From Candidatus Dojkabacteria bacterium UBA5232 (GTDB lineage Bacteria; Patescibacteriota; Dojkabacteria; SC72): 23,120 nt of DNA. The position numbers and the translations under genes were made by a program. The notes under the pieces are model-generated. The model made no database searches. It had not been told where the DNA came from and saw only the letters and a list, made by a program, of their open reading frames with translations. Below, piece by piece: positions 1-5,750 of this stretch. The stretch spans positions 14,387-37,506 of the forward strand of contig DHUO01000020.1 in NCBI GenBank assembly GCA_002409215.1, in the 5' to 3' direction. Numbering within the stretch: the first letter of the stretch is position 1; every line of letters starts with the position of its first letter.

Positions 1-62
1 GGTATGATTTCTCATACGAACGCTTTCCAAGCGTTTCCTTTCGGCCACTCAGGCATCTCTCC
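1..62 (-). tRNA. tRNA-Ser (GGA), cut by window edge
   Basis: Read on the minus strand, the 5' acceptor strand GGAGAGA begins at position 62. It is followed by a D-arm, then the anticodon stem AACGC/GCGTT closing the loop TTGGAAA, which gives anticodon GGA. A long variable arm (GTATGA/TCATAC around GAAA) is typical of class II tRNA-Ser. The T-arm and 3' end lie outside the window. It sits 4 nt downstream of tRNA-Arg on the same strand, so the two are probably co-transcribed. Confidence 0.93.
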
Positions 63-66
63 AAAA

Positions 67-143
67 TGGCGTACCTGGCCGGAATCGAACCGACAACCTA
101 CTGCTTAGAAGGCAATTGCTCTATCCGATTGAGCTACAGGTAC
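67..143 (-). tRNA. tRNA-Arg (TCT), CCA encoded
   Basis: A full cloverleaf is visible on the minus strand: acceptor GTACCTG/CAGGTAC, D-stem GCTC/GAGC, anticodon stem ATTGC/GCAGT around CTTCTAA (anticodon TCT), T-stem GTCGG/CCGGC with loop TTCGATT, discriminator G and an encoded CCA end. Anticodon TCT reads AGA/AGG, the arginine codons expected to dominate in an AT-rich genome. Confidence 0.96.
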
Positions 144-155
144 ATTGCAAGAGTC

Positions 156-164
156 ATTCTATCA
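156..164 (-). promoter_or_regulatory. promoter for the tRNA-Arg/tRNA-Ser pair
   Basis: The minus strand shows an extended -10, TGATAGAAT, whose hexamer TAGAAT (161-156) ends 12 nt before the tRNA 5' end. No good -35 is visible, as with other TGN-extended -10 promoters in this window. Confidence 0.5.
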
Positions 165-188
165 AAAAAGACACGATAAAGAAAGGGT

Positions 189-1901
189 TTAATCAGCTTT
201 CTTCAATTCTATTTCTATAGCTCCTTGTCGTGTAGGGAAATACCTTAACCCTGTTGGAAACCTCTTTGGTTCAAATACCGCCTCTGTTTCCTTATCAGAA
301 AAGACATATTTATTAAGTATCTCTATTCCTGCATCCCATTTTCTCCCTTTCAATTGATTTATAATTGCAATCTTGTCAACCTTAGGTTCAACTGAAGCTT
401 TTGCAACAACTTTGACTTTTGTACTATCTGCTGTGTTTTCGGCAACAGTAATATCCTTTTCAACCTTATTGCTAAGAGTTAATTCTAAATTCTTCTCAGT
501 CTCAAATAAGTTTTTGGCCTGTGCCTCTTCTGTTAACATCTCAGAAAGCTTTTTATCAAAACCCTCTTTCAAGAAATATGTAGCCTCACTTACAACCTTC
601 AATTCAAGAGATGTATCTTTTGTTTCTCCACCAACAGGAACTCCTGTTTTAACACTATCTTTCGGAATCTCACTCTTAATGGAAGAGAGGATTATATCCC
701 AAGAACCACCAGACTTATCTTTTAATTCAGTTTCAGCCTCTTCTGTTGCCATTTTCTTCAACTCCTCCATTGCTGTATTCACATCCTGTTGCTGAAGTAC
801 AGTATATTCCTCCTTTGTTCCTCCTGTAATTGCTACGGAAGCCATTCCAAAAACCTCGCTCTTAGGATAGTTTTGAATTGAAAAAGATGTACCTTGTGGC
901 AAGTTATACTCTGTCCCTATCTCATTTGCTGTAACAGAAGCCTCCACAGGAGTTAGGGAGCAAGGAATGGAGATAGCTGCATCAAGCTTAAAGTACTTCC
1001 CACCATCAGAAATTAACACTGTACTACCAGGTAAGTCTAGATTAGGAACATCAGTACACCCTCCATCTTTTCTGTATGCAATTCCAATTTTTCCTGTAGC
1101 TTTCTCCCCTTTGTATGCAACACCTGTTGCCTTAACTGTTGTAGATCTAGCCTTCTCTGCACTCTCTTTTTTAATTGGGATTCTTAAATTCTCAAAATCA
1201 ATCTCTTTGATATTAGAATCTCCTGTAAAGATTTTTTCAAGACCAACCTCTTTTGATTCTGTATATATTCTAATCCTCACAAAAGGAGCTGTTTTGTAGT
1301 AAATGAATGCAATTAAAGAAAGGATAACAAGTATTGCAGGACCAACAATTAAGAGAATCTTCTTTGTCTTTGCTGTAATTTCCTTCTTCTCTTTCTTTCT
1401 AATACTACTTTCCTTCTCTGTTTGAATATGCTTACTCTCTTCCTCTTTCGGATTTTCAGTTGGAGGAACAATATTATCAATCTCCTCATCTTTAGTCTGT
1501 ATGTCTTCTCCAATACTAATTCCTTCACTCTCTTTCACCTGTTCTTTGATTGGAACTTCCTTAGGTTTAGGATTTAATCTTTCTGTCTTCCTCTCTATCT
1601 CCTCCTCCCAAACCTCTTCTTCTGGAAGTGTTGTTGTTTCAATCGTTGTAATACCAGCGCTATTTGCATTCCTAACACCTGTTGGATTTTTAATTATCTG
1701 CGCAATCATTATCTTTTCATTTTCATCACCAGTTTCCAACAAAACACTTAGATTGACTGGACTAATTAGTAAATCAGATTCCTCTGCAAATGTAAGTAGA
1801 ATCCTTTCATTAGTTGAATCAATGATTCCTGTAACAATATCTGTTAATTCATCATCTTTTCCAACAACTATTTTTGTAATTTTTTTATTTATCTCTTCCA
1901 T
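189..1901 (-). CDS. Single-pass membrane protein with large extracytoplasmic region, coupled to pilM
   Basis: A 570-aa protein of unknown function, possibly related to the baseplate-J-like envelope proteins annotated in other CPR genomes; that is a recollection, not a search result. Residues 1-90 form a compact soluble domain containing SDLLISPVNLSVLLETGDEN. Residues 91-180 are a charged linker rich in Glu and Lys. One membrane helix spans about 182-204 (starting ILLIVGPAILVILSLIAF), and about 365 residues follow outside. The outer part has repeated beta-rich stretches (ARSTTVKATGVAYKGEKATG, TAVEASV-like) and a Cys pair (GGCTD, IPCSL) that could form a disulfide. Its ATG overlaps the 3' end of pilM by 17 bp, so the two are translationally coupled and probably act in one complex. 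No terminator hairpin is seen downstream, before the tRNA promoter. Confidence 0.85.
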   Translation of the reverse strand: MEEINKKITKIVVGKDDELTDIVTGIIDSTNERILLTFAEESDLLISPVNLSVLLETGDENEKIMIAQIIKNPTGVRNANSAGITTIETTTLPEEEVWEEEIERKTERLNPKPKEVPIKEQVKESEGISIGEDIQTKDEEIDNIVPPTENPKEEESKHIQTEKESSIRKKEKKEITAKTKKILLIVGPAILVILSLIAFIYYKTAPFVRIRIYTESKEVGLEKIFTGDSNIKEIDFENLRIPIKKESAEKARSTTVKATGVAYKGEKATGKIGIAYRKDGGCTDVPNLDLPGSTVLISDGGKYFKLDAAISIPCSLTPVEASVTANEIGTEYNLPQGTSFSIQNYPKSEVFGMASVAITGGTKEEYTVLQQQDVNTAMEELKKMATEEAETELKDKSGGSWDIILSSIKSEIPKDSVKTGVPVGGETKDTSLELKVVSEATYFLKEGFDKKLSEMLTEEAQAKNLFETEKNLELTLSNKVEKDITVAENTADSTKVKVVAKASVEPKVDKIAIINQLKGRKWDAGIEILNKYVFSDKETEAVFEPKRFPTGLRYFPTRQGAIEIELKKAD

Positions 1902-3132
1902 TTAATTCTTTGCTATGTATATCATAAATAAATTTAGAGAGAGCTGCAGGAGTAATATCAAATACATTTCTTAACTCCTTGCTGCTATCTGAAATGTGAT
2001 CTAATTTCTCTGGTGTAAAGAATTCAATCTTTGGTACGACAGCAAATGGTAGTGTCTTTTTCCATGGGAATTCAAGCATAACTTCTTTAATTTCTGGTAG
2101 AAGAGAACCACCTCCGCAGAGATATATTTGCGGTGGGAATGAAGCAACATCATCGCAGTGCTCTAAGGCAACTTTCAATGTTTTCATCCATAGTCGAGCA
2201 ACGGGATATACAATTTTCTGCACATCTCTTGCCATCTCTTTTCCTAACTCTCTTTTTGAATATTTAATTTTTCTCTGTTCAGCGACTCTGTATTCTAAAT
2301 TTGCGATCTTTACAATTTCTTTTGTGAATGCTCTACCTCCAAATGCAAACATCTTTGTTTCAACAACATTTCCCTTCTCAACAACAGCAATGTCTGTTGT
2401 TCCTCCTCCAATGTCAAGGAAGATGGCAGAAAAATCTCTGTTTGAAGAGCCTGCAAAGGCTCTAGCAACGGCGAAGGGTTGAGAAACGACTCCTAGGACA
2501 TTTAACTCTAATTCGGTGGCTACCTTCCTTAAGGCTTCTACATATGTTTTTGGTGCGAAAGATGCATAGTAGTTAAGCTTTACATCTCTGCCTTTGTATC
2601 CAACGAGTGAATCTACTGGCATTCCACCAATTTCTAAACCTGTTTTTGTGATATGGAGTATTTCAATATCATCGTTTGTTAATCCAATTCTTCTTCCCAA
2701 ATCCTCTTTTCCACTTGATTCTATCTTACTTTCAATTTGTGTTAAAATTTTTCCTTGTTCCTTCTCTGTTACCTCTTTTTCGTAGTTTTCATCTCTTTGA
2801 TAGTTCACAACAATAGAGACTCCTTGAATATATTCTCCTGCAATCCCCATTACAATATGTTTTGGATACTCTTCTTCTTCGAGTCTGTCTGTTAGGGATG
2901 ACATTGTGAGCCTGCAATTAGTTAGAACCATATCTAGGTTTGTAATGATTCCACTTTTCATTGCATGTTGTTGCTGTTCAATCCTAGAAACTTTCTTAAC
3001 ATTAACACCAAATTTATTACTGTTAAAAAGGATTCCTTTGAGTGTTTCTGTACCAATATCTAAGGCAACTATGTTGTCTGTTGGGAGTAATTCAGATTTA
3101 CTATTTTTTCTTAAAAAAGGCAGGTTTAGCAT
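1885..3132 (-). CDS. pilM: PilM/FtsA-like actin-fold ATPase of a type IV pilus system
   Basis: A 415-aa protein with the actin/HSP70 ATPase fold of the PilM-FtsA group. Phosphate-1 motif ALDIGTETLKG lies at about residues 23-33 and phosphate-2 motif FLDIGGGTTDIAVV near residue 240. PilM proteins bind the cytoplasmic tail of PilN and link the pilus motor to the inner-membrane PilNO complex. PilN and PilO are encoded 7.5 kb away on the other strand, which favours PilM over FtsA. FtsA remains possible because CPR members are often annotated that way. The start ATG at 3132 has an extended -10 ending 9 nt upstream, so the leader would be only 2-3 nt. It overlaps the following membrane-protein gene by 17 bp. 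Confidence 0.88.
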   Translation of the reverse strand: MLNLPFLRKNSKSELLPTDNIVALDIGTETLKGILFNSNKFGVNVKKVSRIEQQQHAMKSGIITNLDMVLTNCRLTMSSLTDRLEEEEYPKHIVMGIAGEYIQGVSIVVNYQRDENYEKEVTEKEQGKILTQIESKIESSGKEDLGRRIGLTNDDIEILHITKTGLEIGGMPVDSLVGYKGRDVKLNYYASFAPKTYVEALRKVATELELNVLGVVSQPFAVARAFAGSSNRDFSAIFLDIGGGTTDIAVVEKGNVVETKMFAFGGRAFTKEIVKIANLEYRVAEQRKIKYSKRELGKEMARDVQKIVYPVARLWMKTLKVALEHCDDVASFPPQIYLCGGGSLLPEIKEVMLEFPWKKTLPFAVVPKIEFFTPEKLDHISDSSKELRNVFDITPAALSKFIYDIHSKELNGRDK

Positions 3133-3141
3133 ATATGAATT

Positions 3142-3150
3142 AGTATATCA
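3142..3150 (-). promoter_or_regulatory. extended -10 promoter of pilM
   Basis: The minus strand reads TGATATACT with hexamer TATACT at 3147-3142, then 9 nt to the pilM ATG. No convincing -35. A start 6-7 nt after the hexamer would leave a 2-3 nt leader, so this is near-leaderless. Confidence 0.5.
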
Positions 3151-3190
3151 TATTTGGGGGAATACAATATGTTTTTTATATTGATTTTGG

Positions 3191-3291
3191 AAAGGTTTGG
3201 AAGGATAGTGTATTGAATAGCAAAATATTGCAAGAAGGATTTCGATTGTATATAAAAATACAGAACATAATATTCTACGAAACCCTTCTTG
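3191..3291 (-). repeat. 101-bp repeat, copy 1 (trailing part of small cassette 1)
   Basis: This segment aligns without gaps to 13551-13651, with 11 differences in 101 positions by my count. Ten differences fall in 3207-3226. The 61-nt core (3231-3291) differs at a single base, and the first 16 nt are identical. It follows the stop codon of ORF B in both copies. Confidence 0.92.
3231..3291 (-). ncRNA. structured 3' element (three-way junction), copy 1
   Basis: On the minus strand a 14-bp outer stem pairs CAAGAAGGGTTTCG with CGAAATCCTTCTTG (one G-U). It encloses two hairpins: GAATA/TGTTC around TTA (one U-G pair) and TGTAT/ATACA around TTTTAT. Both non-Watson-Crick pairs are legal wobbles only when read on the minus strand; on the plus strand they become A-C mismatches. 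This points to an RNA made in the direction of ORF A and ORF B. The element starts 11 nt after the ORF B stop (3303). There is no strong U-run right after it, so it is not a textbook terminator. It could be a 3' UTR stability element, a processed small RNA or a weak terminator. Confidence 0.7.
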
Positions 3292-3302
3292 TTGGAGGTA
3301 AA

Positions 3303-3494
3303 CTACCACGCGTGTGTGTGCCAGTCCGTGGGATCTTCCCCATTCCAAAAGAGGGAGAAGAGGATTCCTACAATAAGTAGTAGCAGTAGTGCCAGGATTC
3401 CCGCAAATAAAATTAGGGGAGCAACAATAACGAAAAGAATTAAGAAAGCAACTGTTTCTAATATTCTTTTTGACCATGGACGTTGGTTTTTCAT
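3303..3494 (-). CDS. Small membrane protein, ORF B of cassette 1
   Basis: A 63-aa protein not recognised from any named family. It has a basic start (MKNQRPWSKRILE), then about 37 very hydrophobic residues (15-50), long enough for two membrane segments turning near VAPL/AGIL, then a polar tail ending GEDPTDWHTHAW. Its paralogue at 13665-13856 is identical at 48 of 63 positions by hand alignment. The two ends are best conserved: MKNQRPWS, GILFSLFW, GEDPT and HTHAW. The start is fixed by an ATGA overlap with ORF A, so the two are translationally coupled. The clustered His and Trp at the C-terminus could bind metal or a partner, but that is a guess. A conserved structured element follows the stop. 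Confidence 0.85.
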   Translation of the reverse strand: MKNQRPWSKRILETVAFLILFVIVAPLILFAGILALLLLLIVGILFSLFWNGEDPTDWHTHAW

Positions 3495-3661
3495 GATTTC
3501 TCCTTTGTTTCGTCTAAAACATCTTGTTCCTCTTGGTGTGTTAAGGGAAACGAGATTATGGGATTGGTGAGCATAACAAAAATGTTATTTGGAAGAAATG
3601 AAAATATTTTTTCAATCTTCTCAATTACTAAAGTCCATGTACAACGGGATTTCTTTCTCAA
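3491..3661 (-). CDS. Small hydrophobic protein, ORF A of cassette 1 (TTG start)
   Basis: A 56-aa protein of unknown function beginning at TTG (3661-3659), six bases after AAAGGAGG. It has a basic N-terminus (RKKSR), an amphipathic stretch (EKIEKIFSFLP), a hydrophobic core (NIFVMLTNPIISFPL) and an acidic tail. Its paralogue at 13853-14020 starts with ATG at the same place and shares about 32 of 56 residues, including the exact decapeptide LTNPIISFPL. The TGA stop overlaps the ORF B ATG as ATGA. Conserved reading frame, start context and stop overlap in two diverged copies are the case for a real gene. Confidence 0.78.
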   Translation of the reverse strand: MRKKSRCTWTLVIEKIEKIFSFLPNNIFVMLTNPIISFPLTHQEEQDVLDETKEKS

Positions 3662-3665
3662 AGTA

Positions 3666-3684
3666 AACCTCCTTTCTAAAGAGC
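3666..3684 (-). promoter_or_regulatory. 5' leader of cassette 1 with Shine-Dalgarno in a small hairpin
   Basis: The minus-strand leader contains GCTCTTTAGAAAGGAGGTT, identical over all 19 nt to the leader at 14026-14044. CUCUUU can pair with AAGGAG around an AGA loop (one U-G pair), which would cover most of the Shine-Dalgarno of ORF A. The stem is only 6 bp, so regulation is a suggestion, not a demonstration. Confidence 0.55.
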
Positions 3685-3697
3685 TACATACATCTAC

Positions 3698-3726
3698 ATT
3701 ATACCACGTTATAGGACATTAAACAA
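3698..3726 (-). promoter_or_regulatory. promoter of cassette 1
   Basis: On the minus strand, -35 TTGTTT (3726-3721), a 17-bp spacer and -10 TATAAT (3703-3698) with an upstream TGG giving an extended -10. Transcription would start near 3691, leaving a leader of about 30 nt. It lies immediately after the RNase J stop codon. The spacer motif CCTATA recurs in the cassette 2 promoter. Confidence 0.75.
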
Positions 3727-3735
3727 TCTTCTCCA

Positions 3736-5430
3736 TTAGATAATTGCAATCATAATGATTGGCTCTCTCTCTGTCTTCTTGTATATCAATTTCCCTAAAC
3801 TTTTCTCCAAAGCCTCTCTTAACGTGTCATAATTAACTTTCTTCGCTTTCCCTTGTTGATCTAACCACATTCTATGAGTATCAAAAATAGCATTTGTAAT
3901 CTCTTTCAACAAAGGTAGAGAGTTTTTGAAATATATGAATCCTCTCGAAAGGTATTTAGGCTTACCAAGAATCTTATGTGTATTTGCACTAAGATTTAAT
4001 ATTACAGAGAAAATACCATACTCTGCCAATTGTTTTCTGTCTTTAAGGACCATGTCCCCAATATCTCCAACTCCAAGTCCATCAATTAGGATTGGTTTAG
4101 ATTCTATCTTTTTTCCTCTTTTCCAGTATCTTCCGGTATATTCCCATAGTTGCCCATCATCTGTTAAGAGAATATTGTTAGGGTTAATCCCCCATTTCTC
4201 AAGGTTTTGTTTGTTGAAATATCTGAAAGTTAATGAACCGTGGATAGGCATGACATTACGTGGTTTAATGAATTCGACCATTGCTCTAATATCTTCCTGA
4301 TTACCGTGTCCCGTTGAATGGATTTTCATATTTACGGTATCTTTCATTAATTCTGCTCCTAGAGAGATTAACCTGTCTGTCATTTTTTCAATATTAGAAA
4401 TGTTTTCAGGTATTTCAGAAGATGACATAATTACCAAATCACCCTTTTTGATCTTTATATTATTATGCTCGTTTAATGAAATCCTGTTTAATACTGCAAA
4501 TCTTTCACCTTGACTACCAGTACAAAGAATCAGAAGCTGGTTATCAGGATATTTCTTAATGTCTTTATCCTTTATCAAGAGCCCTTCATCAATTTTGATG
4601 TACCTATTCTCCCTTGCAATCTTTATAGCTTGGTCTAAACTTCTTCCTGCTAGAAGTACTTTTCTGTTTGTCTTTTTGGCAATTTCAATTAATGAATACA
4701 ATCTTGTTATCAAGGATGAAAATGCTGAAACGATGACTCTTCCTTTCTGTTTTGAGATTACCTCTAGTAGGTTTTCGGAGATGACTCTTTCGGAAGGAGA
4801 TCTTCCGGGAACTGTTGCATTTGTGCTTTCAATTAGGGCTAAGTCAATCCTTCCCCTTAAGCTTTTTAGTTTTTCATAGTCGGACTGGGGTTCGTTTGCA
4901 GGTGTTAGGTCGAATTTGAAATCTCCTGAGAAGAAGATGTTGCCTTTTGGTGATTCTAGGAAGATTGAGAAGGAGTCTGGGATGCTGTGATTTATACCGA
5001 TGAAAGTAGCTTTGAAATACTTGCCGATGTTAACTTTTGATTTTCTGTCTACGCTGAAGATTTTAACCTTTTTCTCCATTTTGTACTCTTTCATTTTTAC
5101 TTCTATGAGGGATTTTGCAAAGCCTCCTGCGTATATTGGTGGGTAGTCAAGCTCTGGTAGTATCCATCTTAGTGCGCCTATGTGATCTAAGTGTCCATGT
5201 GTTATTAATATGGCTTTGATATTTTTTTTCTGTTTTTTTAGGTATTTTGTATTTGGAATTAAATAGTCGATTCCGTACATTTCTTGACCAGGGAAGGAAT
5301 ACCCTGCATCTACCATGACAATTTCGTCTTTGTATTGGATGAAGTTTGAGTTTCTTCCAATTTCCGTCGTTCCGGATAGTGTGCATAGTTTTAACAAATC
5401 CTGACCTCTTTCATTTTGTTGTTTTTTCAT
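3736..5430 (-). CDS. rnj: Ribonuclease J (metallo-beta-lactamase RNase)
   Basis: A 564-aa RNase J, close to the usual 550-560. These enzymes combine endonuclease and 5'-3' exonuclease activity in mRNA decay and rRNA maturation in bacteria lacking a full RNase E system. The N-terminal metallo-beta-lactamase domain carries the zinc ligands in HGHLDHIG (H78, H80, D82, H83), then NHSIPDS, and SGDFKFD. The beta-CASP part includes ILCTGSQGE, HSTGHGNQED and MPIHGS, all typical of the family. The start at 5430 (MKKQQNERGQ) is preceded by TGATATAAT ending 8 nt upstream. Leaderless or near-leaderless mRNAs suit 5'-end decay by such an enzyme, but that link is inference. Confidence 0.95.
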   Translation of the reverse strand: MKKQQNERGQDLLKLCTLSGTTEIGRNSNFIQYKDEIVMVDAGYSFPGQEMYGIDYLIPNTKYLKKQKKNIKAILITHGHLDHIGALRWILPELDYPPIYAGGFAKSLIEVKMKEYKMEKKVKIFSVDRKSKVNIGKYFKATFIGINHSIPDSFSIFLESPKGNIFFSGDFKFDLTPANEPQSDYEKLKSLRGRIDLALIESTNATVPGRSPSERVISENLLEVISKQKGRVIVSAFSSLITRLYSLIEIAKKTNRKVLLAGRSLDQAIKIARENRYIKIDEGLLIKDKDIKKYPDNQLLILCTGSQGERFAVLNRISLNEHNNIKIKKGDLVIMSSSEIPENISNIEKMTDRLISLGAELMKDTVNMKIHSTGHGNQEDIRAMVEFIKPRNVMPIHGSLTFRYFNKQNLEKWGINPNNILLTDDGQLWEYTGRYWKRGKKIESKPILIDGLGVGDIGDMVLKDRKQLAEYGIFSVILNLSANTHKILGKPKYLSRGFIYFKNSLPLLKEITNAIFDTHRMWLDQQGKAKKVNYDTLREALEKSLGKLIYKKTEREPIIMIAII

Positions 5431-5438
5431 ATCCTTGC

Positions 5439-5447
5439 ATTATATCA
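5439..5447 (-). promoter_or_regulatory. extended -10 promoter of rnj
   Basis: TGATATAAT on the minus strand, hexamer at 5444-5439, 8 nt before the rnj ATG at 5430. This predicts a leader of only 1-2 nt. No clear -35. Confidence 0.6.
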
Positions 5448-5472
5448 TGTTCCACGGAGAGCTAACATAGAA

Positions 5473-5492
5473 GGTCTGTCCCGGGTCTGTCC
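5473..5492 (+). repeat. GGTCTGTCCC-type repeat, copy 1
   Basis: GGTCTGTCCCGGGTCTGTCC is two near-tandem GGTCTGTCC half-units around a CCCGGG palindrome. It matches 5581-5600 at 18 of 20 positions. The GGTCTG core also occurs in the gap upstream of metG. Confidence 0.8.
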
Positions 5493-5580
5493 CCCTTCCT
5501 TTCTCCGATCTTTGCCCTGTTTCCTCTGCGCTGTTCTGGTGGGGGTTTTCTTCCTCGGGAAAAACAGTGTCCTCCGCAAG

Positions 5581-5600
5581 GGTCTGTCCCAGGTCTGACC
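5581..5600 (+). repeat. GGTCTGTCCC-type repeat, copy 2
   Basis: GGTCTGTCCCAGGTCTGACC, the second copy of the 5473 repeat, in the same orientation and 108 bp away. The two copies bracket most of the GC-rich segment, which would suit a REP-like or small mobile element. No transposase gene is nearby. Confidence 0.8.
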
Positions 5601-5714
5601 TTGAGAAAGGGGTGTTTTTTGGGTAGATTTCCGTGTTACATGAAACGGACCTTTTAACAGGGTTTTTTGTACTTGTTTCACACGACCACCTTTTGTTGCT
5701 CTTTTGGGACTTTC

Positions 5715-5743
5715 TTGTCTTTTCCCGCCTCTTCTAGTATAGT
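5715..5743 (+). promoter_or_regulatory. leaderless promoter of valS
   Basis: -35 TTGTCT (5715-5720), a 17-bp spacer and -10 TATAGT (5738-5743), then 7 nt (TCCTGCT) to ATG at 5751. Transcription should begin at or next to the start codon. Confidence 0.75.
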
Positions 5744-5750
5744 TCCTGCT

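Larger units (their letters stand above)
5431..5750. other. 320-bp non-coding gap with a GC-rich segment between divergent rnj and valS
   Basis: No credible gene is seen here. Bases 5461-5580 count to about 55% G+C (33/60 in each half), well above the mid-30s around it. The gap holds the rnj -10 at its left end, two copies of a GGTCTGTCCC repeat unit, an imperfect inverted repeat (CGTGT..GAAAC against GTTTCACACG, 5636-5688), and the valS promoter at its right end. Reading frames through it have unusual composition and no start signals. Confidence 0.8.

Noticed and set aside
373..1905. Plus-strand frames opposite the membrane protein at 189-1901 (373-795, 967-1299, 1501-1905)
   Set aside because: They lie fully antisense to a clear gene with better start, overlap and composition, and have no Shine-Dalgarno or promoter.
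3148..3477. Minus-strand 109-aa frame through cassette 1
   Set aside because: It is a shifted frame across ORF B and the structured element; cassette 2 does not keep it, while ORF A and ORF B are conserved.
5445..5681. Minus-strand 78-aa frame across the GC-rich gap
   Set aside because: Arg/Thr/Lys-rich translation with repeats caused by the DNA repeat itself; no start signal, and it overlaps the rnj and valS promoters.
5667..5750. Upstream extension of valS by 28 residues
   Set aside because: The extra residues do not look like a synthetase start, and the promoter would lie inside the coding region; ATG 5751 is better.
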